Origin: Glycomyces sp. NRRL B-16210
GTDB lineage: Bacteria; Actinomycetota; Actinomycetes; Mycobacteriales; Micromonosporaceae
DNA: 64,000 nt
Assembly: GCF_000719515.1 (NCBI RefSeq)
Contig: NZ_JOGR01000010.1
Coordinates: forward strand, 248,001-312,000
Reading direction: 5' to 3'
A model generated the notes under the pieces. The model saw nothing but the letters and a program-made list of their open reading frames with translations, was not told where the DNA came from and ran no database searches. The translations under genes and the position numbers were made by a program. Below, piece after piece: positions 15,608-24,029 of this stretch; positions within the stretch are counted from its first letter, which is position 1, and every line of letters starts with the position of its first letter.

Positions 15608-17777
15608 CGGACTCCTCAGCGTCGGGGTTCGCCACATCGTCGTTCGAGGGCGCCGGGTTCGCGGGCGCCGCCTCGGCGCGAGCGTCGTCCTTGACGGGCG
15701 CCTCGGTCTCGTCGTCTTCGAGGTCGTCGGACTCGTCGTCGTCGGATTCGTCGTCGTCGAGGTCCTCGTCGTCCTCGTCATCGTCGAGGTCGTCCTCGTC
15801 CTCGAACTCCTCGTCCAGCTCGTCCTCGAGTTCTTCGACGACGATGCCTTCGAGTTCGAGGAGGCGCTCGGCGGCGCCGGTCTCGCCGGTCTCGTCGGCG
15901 GCGACCGCCTTCGAGAGCCATTCGCGGGCCTCGTCCTCCTTGCCGTCGGCCAGGAGTCCTTCGGCGTAGGCGTAGCGCAGGCGCGCGACCCAGGGCTCGG
16001 TCTTCGGCGAGTTGAGGCCGCCGACCTTGAGCATCGCGGTCGCGGCCTCGCCCATGCCCATGTCGCGGCGGGCGCCGGAGGCCACGATGAGCAGTTCGAC
16101 CCGGACTTCGGGGTCGACGCTCTCGTCGCTGCCGAACTCGCGGTAGAGGTCGATGGCCCGCTCGGGGTGGCCGAGGGCGCGCTCGCAGTCGGCGATGAGC
16201 GCGACGTGGTCGTGGTTGCCGCCCAGGCGCTGCGCGGCGCGCAGCTCGTTGACGGCGAGCTGCCACTCCTCCGCGCCGTACGCGGCCACACCGGTGACCT
16301 CGCGGACGATCGCGACGCGGGAGGCCTTGCGGCGCGCGTAGCGGGCCTGTTCGAGGGCCCCCGCGACGTCGTCTTCGGCCAGGAGCGCGGCGGCGGCGAT
16401 GAGCCGGTTGCCGACGGCCTCGGCCAGTTGCTTGTTCAGGCTGCGGAGACCGGCCCTGGTCTCCTTGTCGAGCTGGTCGAAGCCGTACTCGAGGCCTTCG
16501 GGCAGGTTCGGGGCCTCGTCGGACTCGCCGAGGCGGATCGGGCCCTCGTGCCCGGCCTCGCGCTCTTCGAGGGGGCGCAGGTTGTCCTTGCCGCGGCGTT
16601 CCTTGCCGTCGCGGCCGAAGCGGTCGTCGCCGCGGTCGTCGCGCCGGTCGGAATGGCGGGGGCGGTCGTCGCGGTCGAATTTGCGGGGGCCGCGGTCGTC
16701 GCGGCGCGGGCCGCGGTCTTCGAAGTGGCGCGGACGGTCGCCGTCGCGGCGGGGACGGTCGTCGCGGTCGAACTTGCGAGGGCCACGGTCGTCGTCACGG
16801 CGCGGACCGCGATCGTCGCGGTTGAACTGACGCGGACGATCATCGCGATTGCCTTCGTAGCGGCGGGGGCCGCGGTCGTCGCGGTTGTAGCCGCCACGTC
16901 CACCGCGGTCGTCGCCGTCACGGCGCGGGCCGCGGTCATCGCGGTTGAACTGACGCGGACGATCATCGCGATTGCCCTCGTAACGACGGGGTCCGCGATC
17001 GTCGCGGTTGTAACCGCCACGGGGACGGTCGTCGCGGTCGAACTTGCGAGGGCCGCGGTCGTCTCCGTCGCGACGCGGGCCGCGGTCATCGCGGTTGAAC
17101 TGACGCGGACGATCGTCGCGATTGCCCTCGTAACGACGGGGTCCACGGTCGTCGCGGTTGCCTTCGTAGCGGCGCGGGCCGCGATCGTCACGGTTGTAGC
17201 CGCCACGTCCACCGCGGTCGTCGCCATCGCGGCGCGGGCCACGGTCATCGCGGTTGAACTGACGCGGACGATCGTCACGGTTGCCCTCGTAACGACGCGG
17301 ACCGCGGTCATCGCGGTTGTAACCGCCACGGGGACGGTCGTCGCGATCGAACTTGCGCGGACCGCGGTCGTCGCCGTCGCGGCGCGGGCCACGGTCATCG
17401 CGGTTGTAGCCGCCACGCCCGCCTCGGTCGTCGCGGTTGCCTTCGTAGCGGCGCGGGCCGCGGTCGTCACGGTTGTAACCGCCGCGGGGGCGGTCGTCGC
17501 CGTCGCGGCGGGGCCGGTCGTCGCGGTTGTAACCGCCACGTCCACCACGGTCGTCGCCGTCGCGGCGCGGGCCGCGGTCGTCGCGGTCCTCGTAGCGTCG
17601 AGGGCGGTCGTCGCGCCCTTCGTTGCGGCCGTGGCCGCCTCGGTCGTCCCCCCCGCGGCCTTCCTGGCGGTTGTAGCCGCCTCGGCCCGAACGGTCGCCG
17701 TAGCCGCCGCCCTCGCGACGGCCGTAGCCGCCTCGTCGGTCTTCTTCACCCTTGCGGGCGCGGCCGTCTTCAGCCAC
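15582..17777 (-). CDS. TPR protein with long RG/DDR-repeat N-terminus and acidic tail
   Basis: A 731-residue three-part protein at the position of mycobacterial Rv1691. Residues 1 to about 395 are low-complexity repeats built from DDRGPRR, GGYNRDD, YEGNRDD, RQFNRDD and RKFDRDD units, an Arg/Asp polyampholyte with RGG-like elements. Residues about 397-645 form helical TPR-like repeats (LNKQLAEAVGNRLIAAAALLAEDDV, then YARRKASRVAI). Residues about 647-700 are almost pure Asp/Glu, and a short Ala/Pro-rich end follows. The start is GTG after GGAG. Most homologues I know have a much shorter N-terminus. RNA or ribosome binding is plausible from the RGG-like content and from tyrS next door, but unproven. 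Confidence 0.85.
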   Translation of the reverse strand: MAEDGRARKGEEDRRGGYGRREGGGYGDRSGRGGYNRQEGRGGDDRGGHGRNEGRDDRPRRYEDRDDRGPRRDGDDRGGRGGYNRDDRPRRDGDDRPRGGYNRDDRGPRRYEGNRDDRGGRGGYNRDDRGPRRDGDDRGPRKFDRDDRPRGGYNRDDRGPRRYEGNRDDRPRQFNRDDRGPRRDGDDRGGRGGYNRDDRGPRRYEGNRDDRGPRRYEGNRDDRPRQFNRDDRGPRRDGDDRGPRKFDRDDRPRGGYNRDDRGPRRYEGNRDDRPRQFNRDDRGPRRDGDDRGGRGGYNRDDRGPRRYEGNRDDRPRQFNRDDRGPRRDDDRGPRKFDRDDRPRRDGDRPRHFEDRGPRRDDRGPRKFDRDDRPRHSDRRDDRGDDRFGRDGKERRGKDNLRPLEEREAGHEGPIRLGESDEAPNLPEGLEYGFDQLDKETRAGLRSLNKQLAEAVGNRLIAAAALLAEDDVAGALEQARYARRKASRVAIVREVTGVAAYGAEEWQLAVNELRAAQRLGGNHDHVALIADCERALGHPERAIDLYREFGSDESVDPEVRVELLIVASGARRDMGMGEAATAMLKVGGLNSPKTEPWVARLRYAYAEGLLADGKEDEAREWLSKAVAADETGETGAAERLLELEGIVVEELEDELDEEFEDEDDLDDDEDDEDLDDDESDDDESDDLEDDETEAPVKDDARAEAAPANPAPSNDDVANPDAEESDDPTERRP
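16600..17720 (-). repeat. Tandem degenerate repeats encoding the DDR/GPRR low-complexity region
   Basis: About 1.1 kb of in-frame degenerate repeats with short core units (encoding RDDRGPRR-, GGYNRDD-, RRYEGNRDD- and RPRQFNRDD-type blocks) and longer blocks of several units repeated nearly identically, for example around 16,820-17,000, 17,060-17,180 and 17,250-17,330. Wobble positions differ among copies, so the array is old and selected at protein level rather than a recent assembly artefact. Confidence 0.85.
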
Positions 17778-17826
17778 TTGCTTCTCCCCCTCGATTCACC
17801 GCGACAAAACCAACCAAGTGTATGCC

Positions 17827-19083
17827 TCAGTCGATGAACTCGACTCCGGCGACGGTCTTCTTACCCCGCCGGATCACTCCGTAGCGTCCGTGAAGCAGGT
17901 CAGAGGGGTCGATAACGGTCGCGGGATCGGTGATGCGGACGTTGTTGAGGTAGGCGCCGCCCTCCTTGGCCGCGCGGCGGGCCTCGCCGAGGCTCGCGAC
18001 GACGCCGGACTCCTTCATCGCCTCGGCGACCGTGACGCCGGGCTTGTGGATCTCGGCGAGCCCGGCCTCCACGAGCGCGGCGCGCAGCGTCGCCTCGGGC
18101 AGCTCGGCGAGCTCGCCGCGGCCGAACAGGGCCTGGGAGGCGTCGATGATGTTCGCGGTCTCCTCGGCGCCGTGCAGGAGGGTCGCGAGCTCCTCGGCCA
18201 GCGCCTTCTGCGCGAGGCGCGCGGCGGGCTTCTCGGCGGTGGCCCGCTCCAGCTCCGCGATCTCCTCGTGGGACTTGAGCGAGAAGTACTTGAGGTAGTT
18301 GACGACGTCGGAGTCGGCGGCGTTCACCCAGAACTGGTAGAAGGCGTACGGGCTCGTCATCTCGCCGTCGAGCCAGATGGCGCCGCCCTCGCTCTTGCCG
18401 AACTTGCTGCCGTCGGCCTTGGTCACGAGCGGGGTCACGAAGGCGTGCACGGACTCGCCCGCGCGGCGGCGGATGTAGTCGACGCCGGCGGTGATGTTGC
18501 CCCACTGGTCCGATCCGCCGAACTGGAGGGTGCAGCCGTGGCGGCGGTTGAGCTCGAAGTAGTCGTGCGACTGGAGCAGCTGGTAGGAGAACTCGGTGTA
18601 GGAGATCCCGGCTTCGAGGCGGGACTTGACGACGTCGCGGGCGAGCATCTTCGAGATCGGGAAGTGCTTGCCGACGTCGCGGAGGAAGCCGATGACGTCC
18701 AGCTCGCCGATCCAGTCCAGGTTGTTCACCGGGACCGCGCCGTTGTCGCCGTCGTAGGTGACGAACGGGGCGACCTGGGCGCGGATCTTCTCGACCCATC
18801 CGGCGACGACCTCAGTCGGGTTCAGGGTGCGCTCGCCCGAGTCGCGGGGGTCGCCGATCTGGCCGGTCGCGCCGCCGACGAGCAGCACCGGCCGCAGTCC
18901 CGCCTGCTGGAGGCGGCGGGCGGTGATCAGCTGCATGAGGTTGCCGACGTGCAGACTCGCGGCGGTCGGGTCGAAGCCGATGTAGAACGTGACCTGGCCC
19001 GCGTCGATGTGCTCGCGGAGCGAGTCGATGCCGGTGGAGTCCTGGATGAGGCCGCGCCAGGCGAAGTCGTCGAGAATATGCAC
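17827..19083 (-). CDS. tyrS: Tyrosyl-tRNA synthetase
   Basis: A 418-residue class I aminoacyl-tRNA synthetase. The HIGH-type motif is LHVGN (about residue 45, in YIGFDPTAASLHVGNLMQL), and the KMSKS-type loop is KFGKSEGGAI (about 225). The bacterial TyrRS pocket pieces SYTEFSYQLLQSHDYFEL and QFGGSDQWGNITAG are intact. A C-terminal S4-like RNA-binding domain ends the protein (EARRAAKEGGAYLNNVRI). It makes Tyr-tRNA for translation. The T-box leaders common in Firmicutes were not seen upstream. Confidence 0.97.
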   Translation of the reverse strand: MHILDDFAWRGLIQDSTGIDSLREHIDAGQVTFYIGFDPTAASLHVGNLMQLITARRLQQAGLRPVLLVGGATGQIGDPRDSGERTLNPTEVVAGWVEKIRAQVAPFVTYDGDNGAVPVNNLDWIGELDVIGFLRDVGKHFPISKMLARDVVKSRLEAGISYTEFSYQLLQSHDYFELNRRHGCTLQFGGSDQWGNITAGVDYIRRRAGESVHAFVTPLVTKADGSKFGKSEGGAIWLDGEMTSPYAFYQFWVNAADSDVVNYLKYFSLKSHEEIAELERATAEKPAARLAQKALAEELATLLHGAEETANIIDASQALFGRGELAELPEATLRAALVEAGLAEIHKPGVTVAEAMKESGVVASLGEARRAAKEGGAYLNNVRITDPATVIDPSDLLHGRYGVIRRGKKTVAGVEFID

Positions 19084-19152
19084 GCCCCCATTGTGCCTTA
19101 GCGGGCGAAACGCTTTTCCCGGTGCGCGGGGTGCGGTGAGCGGCCCCGCCCG

Positions 19153-21000
19153 TCAGGCGTTGGCGCGGCGGCCGGTCTCGCCGAGGGCGAGGGCGACTTC
19201 GATGTGCACGCGCAGTTCCTGGGAGGCGGCGGTCTTCGAGGCCTGCTTGGTCGGCCCCTGTCCCTCCGCGGCGACCTGTTCGCCGGTGTGGGGCATCCGG
19301 CAGGCGGCGCGGCAGGTGAAGGTCCGCTCGTGCGAGGGCCCCTCGACCTGGAAGTCCCAGGTCAGTCCTTCGATCACGCCGCGGGCGGCGTAGATCTGGA
19401 CGGCCTCGGCGGGGTTGACGGCCACGGCCACCATGAGCTTGCGCGGTTCGGCGGCGCGGGTCTTGAGGCTCACGTCCCCCGAGAGGTCCGGCAGGTCCGC
19501 GAGGCCGGCGACGAGGCCCAGCGCGGCCTGGTTGCGCGCGTCCTTCTTGCTGCGCTGCAATCGTTTCGGGGAGTCGACCTGCTCGTCCTGGTAGCGGATG
19601 GCGACCTGTGCGGAGAACAGCGGGCCCTCGAAGCCGGACTCGGCCTCGACGGTCCAGAGGATGTCGGTCTCGTTGCTGATGGGTCCGCCGAGGCGGTCCT
19701 GGAGGTAGACGTTGACGATCGACTGGGCCTGCTGGGGCTCGGCGGCGAGGAGGCGGTTCATGCGCTCGCGCAGCGGCTCGAAGCCGCCGCGCCCGTAGAG
19801 GTAGACGGAGGCGAACTCGCGCAGTTGCAGTTCGCGCTCGTCGAAGCGGCGCGCGGTGTCCTCGACGAGCCCGGCGGGGACCTCGCCGTTGTCGACGGCG
19901 AACTGGAGGACGCGGGCGAACTGCTTGTAGGGCAGGCGGGCGAAGTCGGCGGTCTCGATCTGCCGGGCGGTCTCCTCGGCGGCCTTCTGCTTGAAGTACT
20001 CGGCCTTGGCGCGGCGCTCGCGCTCGACGTGCTCGTTGACGTGCTCGGCGACTTCGCGCAGGTCCTCGATCGGGTAGGGGCTCGGGCGTCCGATCGCGGC
20101 GGCCAGGAGGATCCGCTGGGTGATGAGGTCGGGGTAGCGGCGGATGGGGCTGGTCGCGTGCGTGTAGACGGGCAGTTGGAGGCCGTGGTGGCCGTGCACG
20201 GTGGGTCCGTAGGTCGCGGCGCGGGCGACCATGCGCATGCGGCTGCGGAGCATCTCGAAGGCGGCGCCGTCGCCGGCGGCGCTGATCGAGTCGAGTTCGG
20301 CGCGCAGTTCGGCCGGGTCGCCGGCGACGGCGGCGAGGCGGTGGTTGCGGAAGAGGATCGGCACGTCCTCGCGGACGGCCCAGGCCGCGATCTGCGCGTT
20401 GGCGGCGATCATGAACTCCTGCACGATGATGTACCCGGAGTTGCGTTCGGCGCTGTCGAGGCGGACGAGCTGGCCTTCCTCGTTGGTGGCGAAGCCGGAG
20501 AGGAGGTCGTAGAAGGCGAGGGCGCCGGCGTTGCGCCGGGCGGCGAGCATGGTCTGGGCGAAGCGCAGCGCGAGCGCGAGGGTGCCGTGGAGGCGGTGGG
20601 TGGGATCGGCGGCGGCGCGGGCGGCCTCGCCGTGGGTCATGATCCAGGAGCGGGTGAGCCGTCCGGGGCCGAGTTCGGCGGCGAGGACGTTCCCGGCGGC
20701 GTCGAGTCGCAGGTGGACGGTGAAGGTGTCGTTCTCGCGGCCGGGGTCGAGCGAGACGGTCTCGACGATCGGGGCGGGGAGCATGTGCCTGGTGCGCTCG
20801 GGCCGGTACCGGGTGTGGACGCGTTCGCGCGCTTCGATGTCGGCGCGGCCGCCGGTCATGACCTGGTCGGCGACGCGGGCGATGTGGATCCAGGCGTGGA
20901 AGCCGTCCCCTTCGGGTTCGATCCAGATCGCGTCGTCGCGGTCGACGGTGGTCGCGGCATCGATCATGATCCCGGTCTCGGCTGGGTTGTAGTCGACCAA
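19153..21000 (-). CDS. RNase II/R-family ribonuclease with two C-terminal dsRBD-like domains
   Basis: A 615-residue RNB-family 3'-5' exoribonuclease. The metal-binding acidic cluster is AATTVDRDDAIWIE (about residues 15-28). The family signature HATSPIRRYPDLITQRIL lies near 280-297, with EFMIAANAQIA before it. No cold-shock or S1 domain is visible. Instead the C-terminus carries two stretches shaped like double-stranded RNA-binding domains, each ending in a Lys/Ala helix: RSKKDARNQAALGLV (about 475-490) and GPTKQASKTAASQEL (about 585-600), the second preceded by GPSHERTFTCRA. This substitution suggests an enzyme recruited to structured RNA. Confidence 0.85.
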   Translation of the reverse strand: MVDYNPAETGIMIDAATTVDRDDAIWIEPEGDGFHAWIHIARVADQVMTGGRADIEARERVHTRYRPERTRHMLPAPIVETVSLDPGRENDTFTVHLRLDAAGNVLAAELGPGRLTRSWIMTHGEAARAAADPTHRLHGTLALALRFAQTMLAARRNAGALAFYDLLSGFATNEEGQLVRLDSAERNSGYIIVQEFMIAANAQIAAWAVREDVPILFRNHRLAAVAGDPAELRAELDSISAAGDGAAFEMLRSRMRMVARAATYGPTVHGHHGLQLPVYTHATSPIRRYPDLITQRILLAAAIGRPSPYPIEDLREVAEHVNEHVERERRAKAEYFKQKAAEETARQIETADFARLPYKQFARVLQFAVDNGEVPAGLVEDTARRFDERELQLREFASVYLYGRGGFEPLRERMNRLLAAEPQQAQSIVNVYLQDRLGGPISNETDILWTVEAESGFEGPLFSAQVAIRYQDEQVDSPKRLQRSKKDARNQAALGLVAGLADLPDLSGDVSLKTRAAEPRKLMVAVAVNPAEAVQIYAARGVIEGLTWDFQVEGPSHERTFTCRAACRMPHTGEQVAAEGQGPTKQASKTAASQELRVHIEVALALGETGRRANA

Positions 21001-21065
21001 CTGCGCTCCTTCGAGGTCCAGCCGTCATGGTAACCGTCGGGGGGCGCGTCGGGTGCGAACGCATC

Positions 21066-21098
21066 GGGCCGGAAGTTCACATTGCGAACTTCCGGCCC
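21066..21098. terminator. Hairpin terminator after the cupin operon
   Basis: A perfect 13-base stem (21,066-21,078 with 21,086-21,098) around a seven-base loop lies 3' of the cupin gene and upstream of the RNB gene. It separates the sugar operon from the nuclease gene. Confidence 0.8.
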
Positions 21099-21130
21099 TC
21101 GGTGCGTGTGACGGTTTCGGCTGGCGCCGT

Positions 21131-21847
21131 TCAGGGTCGAAGGTCCCAGGTCTCCAGTCGGCCGCACATGCCCCACTTGGCGGCCGGGTCGCCGGCGTCG
21201 GCGACGCGGGCGTCGCAAAGGTGGGCGCCGTCGGACGCGGCGAGGGCGTCGAGGTGGGCGCCGGTGGCGTCGGCCTGGGCCTTCGGCCCGTCGGCCCACA
21301 GGCGCCGCCAGGTGTCGGTGCGGCCCGAGACGAGGCGCGCGGCCCGGTCCCAGAGCGGGCGCATGGCCGAGGCCCCTTCGGCCTCGACGCGTTCGCGCAG
21401 GGCGAGGTAGCCCTCGATCGCGAGGTCCCGGCGGGCCCGGACGGCTTCGCCGCGTTCGGGTTCGCTCAGGTCCGGCGCCGCGGGCGCGGCAGCGACCGCC
21501 TGGTAGGCCTCGGGGTCGTCCAGGGTCGTGTCGGGGAAGGTGAGCACGGCGTCCCCGGCTTCGGGGATGCCGGCGTTCTGCATGACGACGACGAGCTGGA
21601 GGTCGCCCGAGCCGTTGACGAGCCGGTGGACCGTCCCGGGCGTGAACCACAGGACGGTGCCGCGCGACAGGTCGTGCCGCTCGTAGCCGTTCCCCGAGAG
21701 GGTCTCGACCGCTCCGGTGCCGCCGGTGACGACGTAGCCCTCGGTGGAGGCGGTGTGCAGGTGCGGCGAGCCGCCCGCCTGGCCGTCGACCGTGGGCCAG
21801 TCGTAGACGGTGACGAGGGAGACGGCCGTGCCACCGGGGAATCCCAC
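21131..21847 (-). CDS. Cupin-domain protein
   Basis: A 238-residue protein. Residues about 1-100 are a cupin barrel with motif 1 GGSPHLHTASTEGYVVTGGTG (metal-type His-x-His and Glu) and motif 2 LWFTPGTVHRLVN with its His. The rest is helical (RARRDLAIEGYLALRERVE) and of unknown role. The GTG start follows the stop of the PmoA-like gene by two bases, so it is the third gene of a three-gene operon with Gfo/Idh/MocA oxidoreductase and PmoA-like proteins. A role in sugar isomerisation or oxidation fits the operon but is not shown. Confidence 0.8.
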   Translation of the reverse strand: MGFPGGTAVSLVTVYDWPTVDGQAGGSPHLHTASTEGYVVTGGTGAVETLSGNGYERHDLSRGTVLWFTPGTVHRLVNGSGDLQLVVVMQNAGIPEAGDAVLTFPDTTLDDPEAYQAVAAAPAAPDLSEPERGEAVRARRDLAIEGYLALRERVEAEGASAMRPLWDRAARLVSGRTDTWRRLWADGPKAQADATGAHLDALAASDGAHLCDARVADAGDPAAKWGMCGRLETWDLRP

Positions 21848-21849
21848 CG

Positions 21850-22761
21850 CTACCCCAGCCGGGCCAGTTCGGTGGCGGCCAGTTCGGCGGCCTTGGAGGC
21901 GCCTTCGACGCCGGTGTCGCCGTTGACGACGGCGACGGCGTGGCGCAGGGTCACGGTGTCGCCGGGCGCCATCGGCAGCTCGGTGTCGAAGAACGGCGCG
22001 GGGCAGACCGCGGCGAAGGGGGTCGCGCGGACGAACCACTTGATCGGCGCGCCGGGGTTGTCGGGGTGGTCGGTGAAGACCAGGGTCGAGGCGGCGTCGA
22101 CCGAGTCGTGCACGCCGCGGTAGGCGAGCCAGTCGCCGCGCACGCCCATGAGCTCGTCGCCGCCTTCGCCGTCGGCGGTGTAGACGCGGCCCTCGGTGAA
22201 GGAGCGCGGCCCGCGCCAGAAGAAGCCGCCGTAGCCGGCGTTCTCGCGGCCCTCGGTGGTGGGGCTGCCCATGACGACGGTGTCGGCGGTGTCGTTGGTG
22301 AAGGCGGTCGAGAAGGAGAGCACCCAGGTGTCGTCGGAGAGCACGCTGACGGCGAAGGCGCGCCGCTCGGAGAAGAAGTGGCGCCCGTCCTCGGTGATCC
22401 AATCGAGGCGCTCGACGGCCTTGACGGCGCCGTCGTCGGCGGTGAGCTCGCTGAACTCGCGGTGGACCATGGCGCCGTCGTTCTTCTCGTCCACATAGCC
22501 CTTGCCGCGGCGGAAGGTGCGCCCGCCCCAGAAGTTCTCCGGGCCCGCGTTGGGCAGCGACAGCGCGATGCCCTTGTGCCACACGTGGTCGTGCGGGCGG
22601 TAGAGGCTCACCTGGTGCCCGGCGAGGTCGCGCAGGGGCTCGAAGTAGGGCCGGGGGGACTCGAACTGGTCGTTGTCGGGACGGTAGACGTATCGCAGGA
22701 TCTCGAGGTCGCCCTTGGCGATCGAGAGCGCGGTGTCGTTGTCGGCGAGTCGCAGCGTCAT
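21850..22761 (-). CDS. PmoA-like (DUF6807-type) protein
   Basis: A 303-residue protein of the family often annotated PmoA, despite no proven link to methane oxygenase. Recognisable blocks are RPYFEPLRDLAGHQV, HDHVWHKGIALSLPNAG and ENFWGGRTF (about residues 35-85), and TNDTADTVVMGSPTTEGRENAGYGG. It is usually found with Gfo/Idh/MocA dehydrogenases in carbohydrate loci, as here. An upstream ATG exists, but GGAGAG seven bases before the ATG at 22,759-22,761 selects that start. Enzymatic role unknown. Confidence 0.82.
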   Translation of the reverse strand: MTLRLADNDTALSIAKGDLEILRYVYRPDNDQFESPRPYFEPLRDLAGHQVSLYRPHDHVWHKGIALSLPNAGPENFWGGRTFRRGKGYVDEKNDGAMVHREFSELTADDGAVKAVERLDWITEDGRHFFSERRAFAVSVLSDDTWVLSFSTAFTNDTADTVVMGSPTTEGRENAGYGGFFWRGPRSFTEGRVYTADGEGGDELMGVRGDWLAYRGVHDSVDAASTLVFTDHPDNPGAPIKWFVRATPFAAVCPAPFFDTELPMAPGDTVTLRHAVAVVNGDTGVEGASKAAELAATELARLG

Positions 22762-22810
22762 CGGTGTTCTCTCCACTGTGTCTGGGACGTCGGTATGGTC
22801 GGCGGGGGCG

Positions 22811-23908
22811 TCACTTGAGGTCGGGCCAGGGCGTGCCCGTGCCGTTCATGCGCTGGTAGAACGGCGAGGTCGGGTCGATGTCCCCGGCGCGGACGCGCTT
22901 GCCGGTGAAGGCGGAGGCGTAGACCGCGGCGAGGAGTTCGAGGGTGCGGCGGGCGTCGTCGACGGTGACCGGCGGGGCGGCCTTGCCGTCGAGGGCGTCG
23001 GCGATCTTGGCGAACTGGGCGCCGTGGCCCGAGGGGCGCCCGTGCGGCTCGCCGGCCCAGGCCCGGTTGACCTCCTCGGCGGCGGACGGGATCGGGTGGA
23101 CCGACCAGTTGTCGTCACCGTAGCCGTAGAGGTGGTCGAGTTCGACCGTGGCGGTGTCGAAGTCGAGGCGGATCTGGGAGGTCTCGCGCGGGGAGAGCAG
23201 CGAGTTCGTGATGACCACCGAGGCGCCCGACTCGAGGGTGACGATCGCGTGTGAGACGTCCTCGGTGTTCGTGGCGCGGCGATGGCGGTGGGCGGTGGCG
23301 ACCACTTCGGACCAGGGGCCGACGATCGACAGGAGCGTGTCGATCTGGTGGATGCCGTGGCCCATGGTGGGCCCGCCGCCCTCGGTCTCCCAGCGGCCGC
23401 GCCATTCGACCGCGAAGTACTCCTCGGGCCGGAACCACAGCGTGTCGCATTTGGCGACGGCCAGGCGCCCGAGGACCCCCGAGGCCATCATGTTCCGCAC
23501 CCGCTCGGCCGCCGAGCCGAACCGGTGCTGCGAGATGACCGCGAAGTCGGCCGTCGAGGAGGCGGCCGCGGCCGCGACCCGGTCGAACTCCTCCAGGCTC
23601 AGGGCCGGGGGCTTCTCGCAGACGACGCCGACGCCCGCCTCGAGCGCGGCGATCGCGCCGGGCGCGTGGGCGACGGGCGGGGTGCACAGGTCGACCAGGT
23701 CGAGCTCCTCGGCGGCGAGCAGCGCTTCGATGGAGGCGTAGCCGCGGTCGAGGCCGAACTTCTCCTTGAACGCGTCGAGCCGGGCCTGGTCGGGGTCGAC
23801 GGCCGCGACCAGTTCGAACCGGTCCGGGACGTGCTTGCGCAGCTCGTCGGCGTGGAGGTGGGCGATGCCGCCGGTGCCGACGATGGCGAGGCGGTGGGGG
23901 GAGGTCAC
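22811..23908 (-). CDS. Gfo/Idh/MocA-family NAD(P)-dependent oxidoreductase
   Basis: A 365-residue oxidoreductase. The N-terminal Rossmann fold has LAIVGTGGIAHLHADEL (residues about 6-22), and the family motif EKP appears in VGVVCEKPPALSLEEFD (about 95). The C-terminal alpha/beta domain begins near GRLAVAKCDTLW and holds MGHGIHQIDTLLSIVG, the usual catalytic His region. The GTG start eight bases after AAGGAG is preferred over the ATG six codons upstream. It is first of the operon with the PmoA-like and cupin genes; the candidate operator at 23,938-23,945 lies about 30 bases upstream. Confidence 0.88.
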   Translation of the reverse strand: MTSPHRLAIVGTGGIAHLHADELRKHVPDRFELVAAVDPDQARLDAFKEKFGLDRGYASIEALLAAEELDLVDLCTPPVAHAPGAIAALEAGVGVVCEKPPALSLEEFDRVAAAAASSTADFAVISQHRFGSAAERVRNMMASGVLGRLAVAKCDTLWFRPEEYFAVEWRGRWETEGGGPTMGHGIHQIDTLLSIVGPWSEVVATAHRHRRATNTEDVSHAIVTLESGASVVITNSLLSPRETSQIRLDFDTATVELDHLYGYGDDNWSVHPIPSAAEEVNRAWAGEPHGRPSGHGAQFAKIADALDGKAAPPVTVDDARRTLELLAAVYASAFTGKRVRAGDIDPTSPFYQRMNGTGTPWPDLK

Positions 23909-23937
23909 GGTGGACTCCTTCAGCACTGAGGGCCTGT

Positions 23938-23945
23938 AAACGTTT
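23938..23945. promoter_or_regulatory. Candidate LacI-family operator before the oxidoreductase operon
   Basis: The palindrome AAACGTTT within TGTAAACGTTTTCC resembles the CG-centred operators of LacI/GalR-family repressors. It sits about 30 bases upstream of the GTG start of the oxidoreductase gene, a position that would block transcription. The LacI-type gene at 26,649 is the nearest candidate regulator. Confidence 0.5.
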
Positions 23946-24029
23946 TCCAGCGTTGGGTTCGATATTAGCCGATGACGGCGCCGATGGTGACCTGGGTCGC
24001 CTCCGGCGGGTTCGATCGGGGGCGGCCGG

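Noticed and set aside
16167..17837. Plus-strand frame rich in Val/Ala repeats
   Set aside because: It is the reverse image of the DDR/GPRR repeats of the TPR protein. The repeats were also considered as CRISPR but have no spacer structure.
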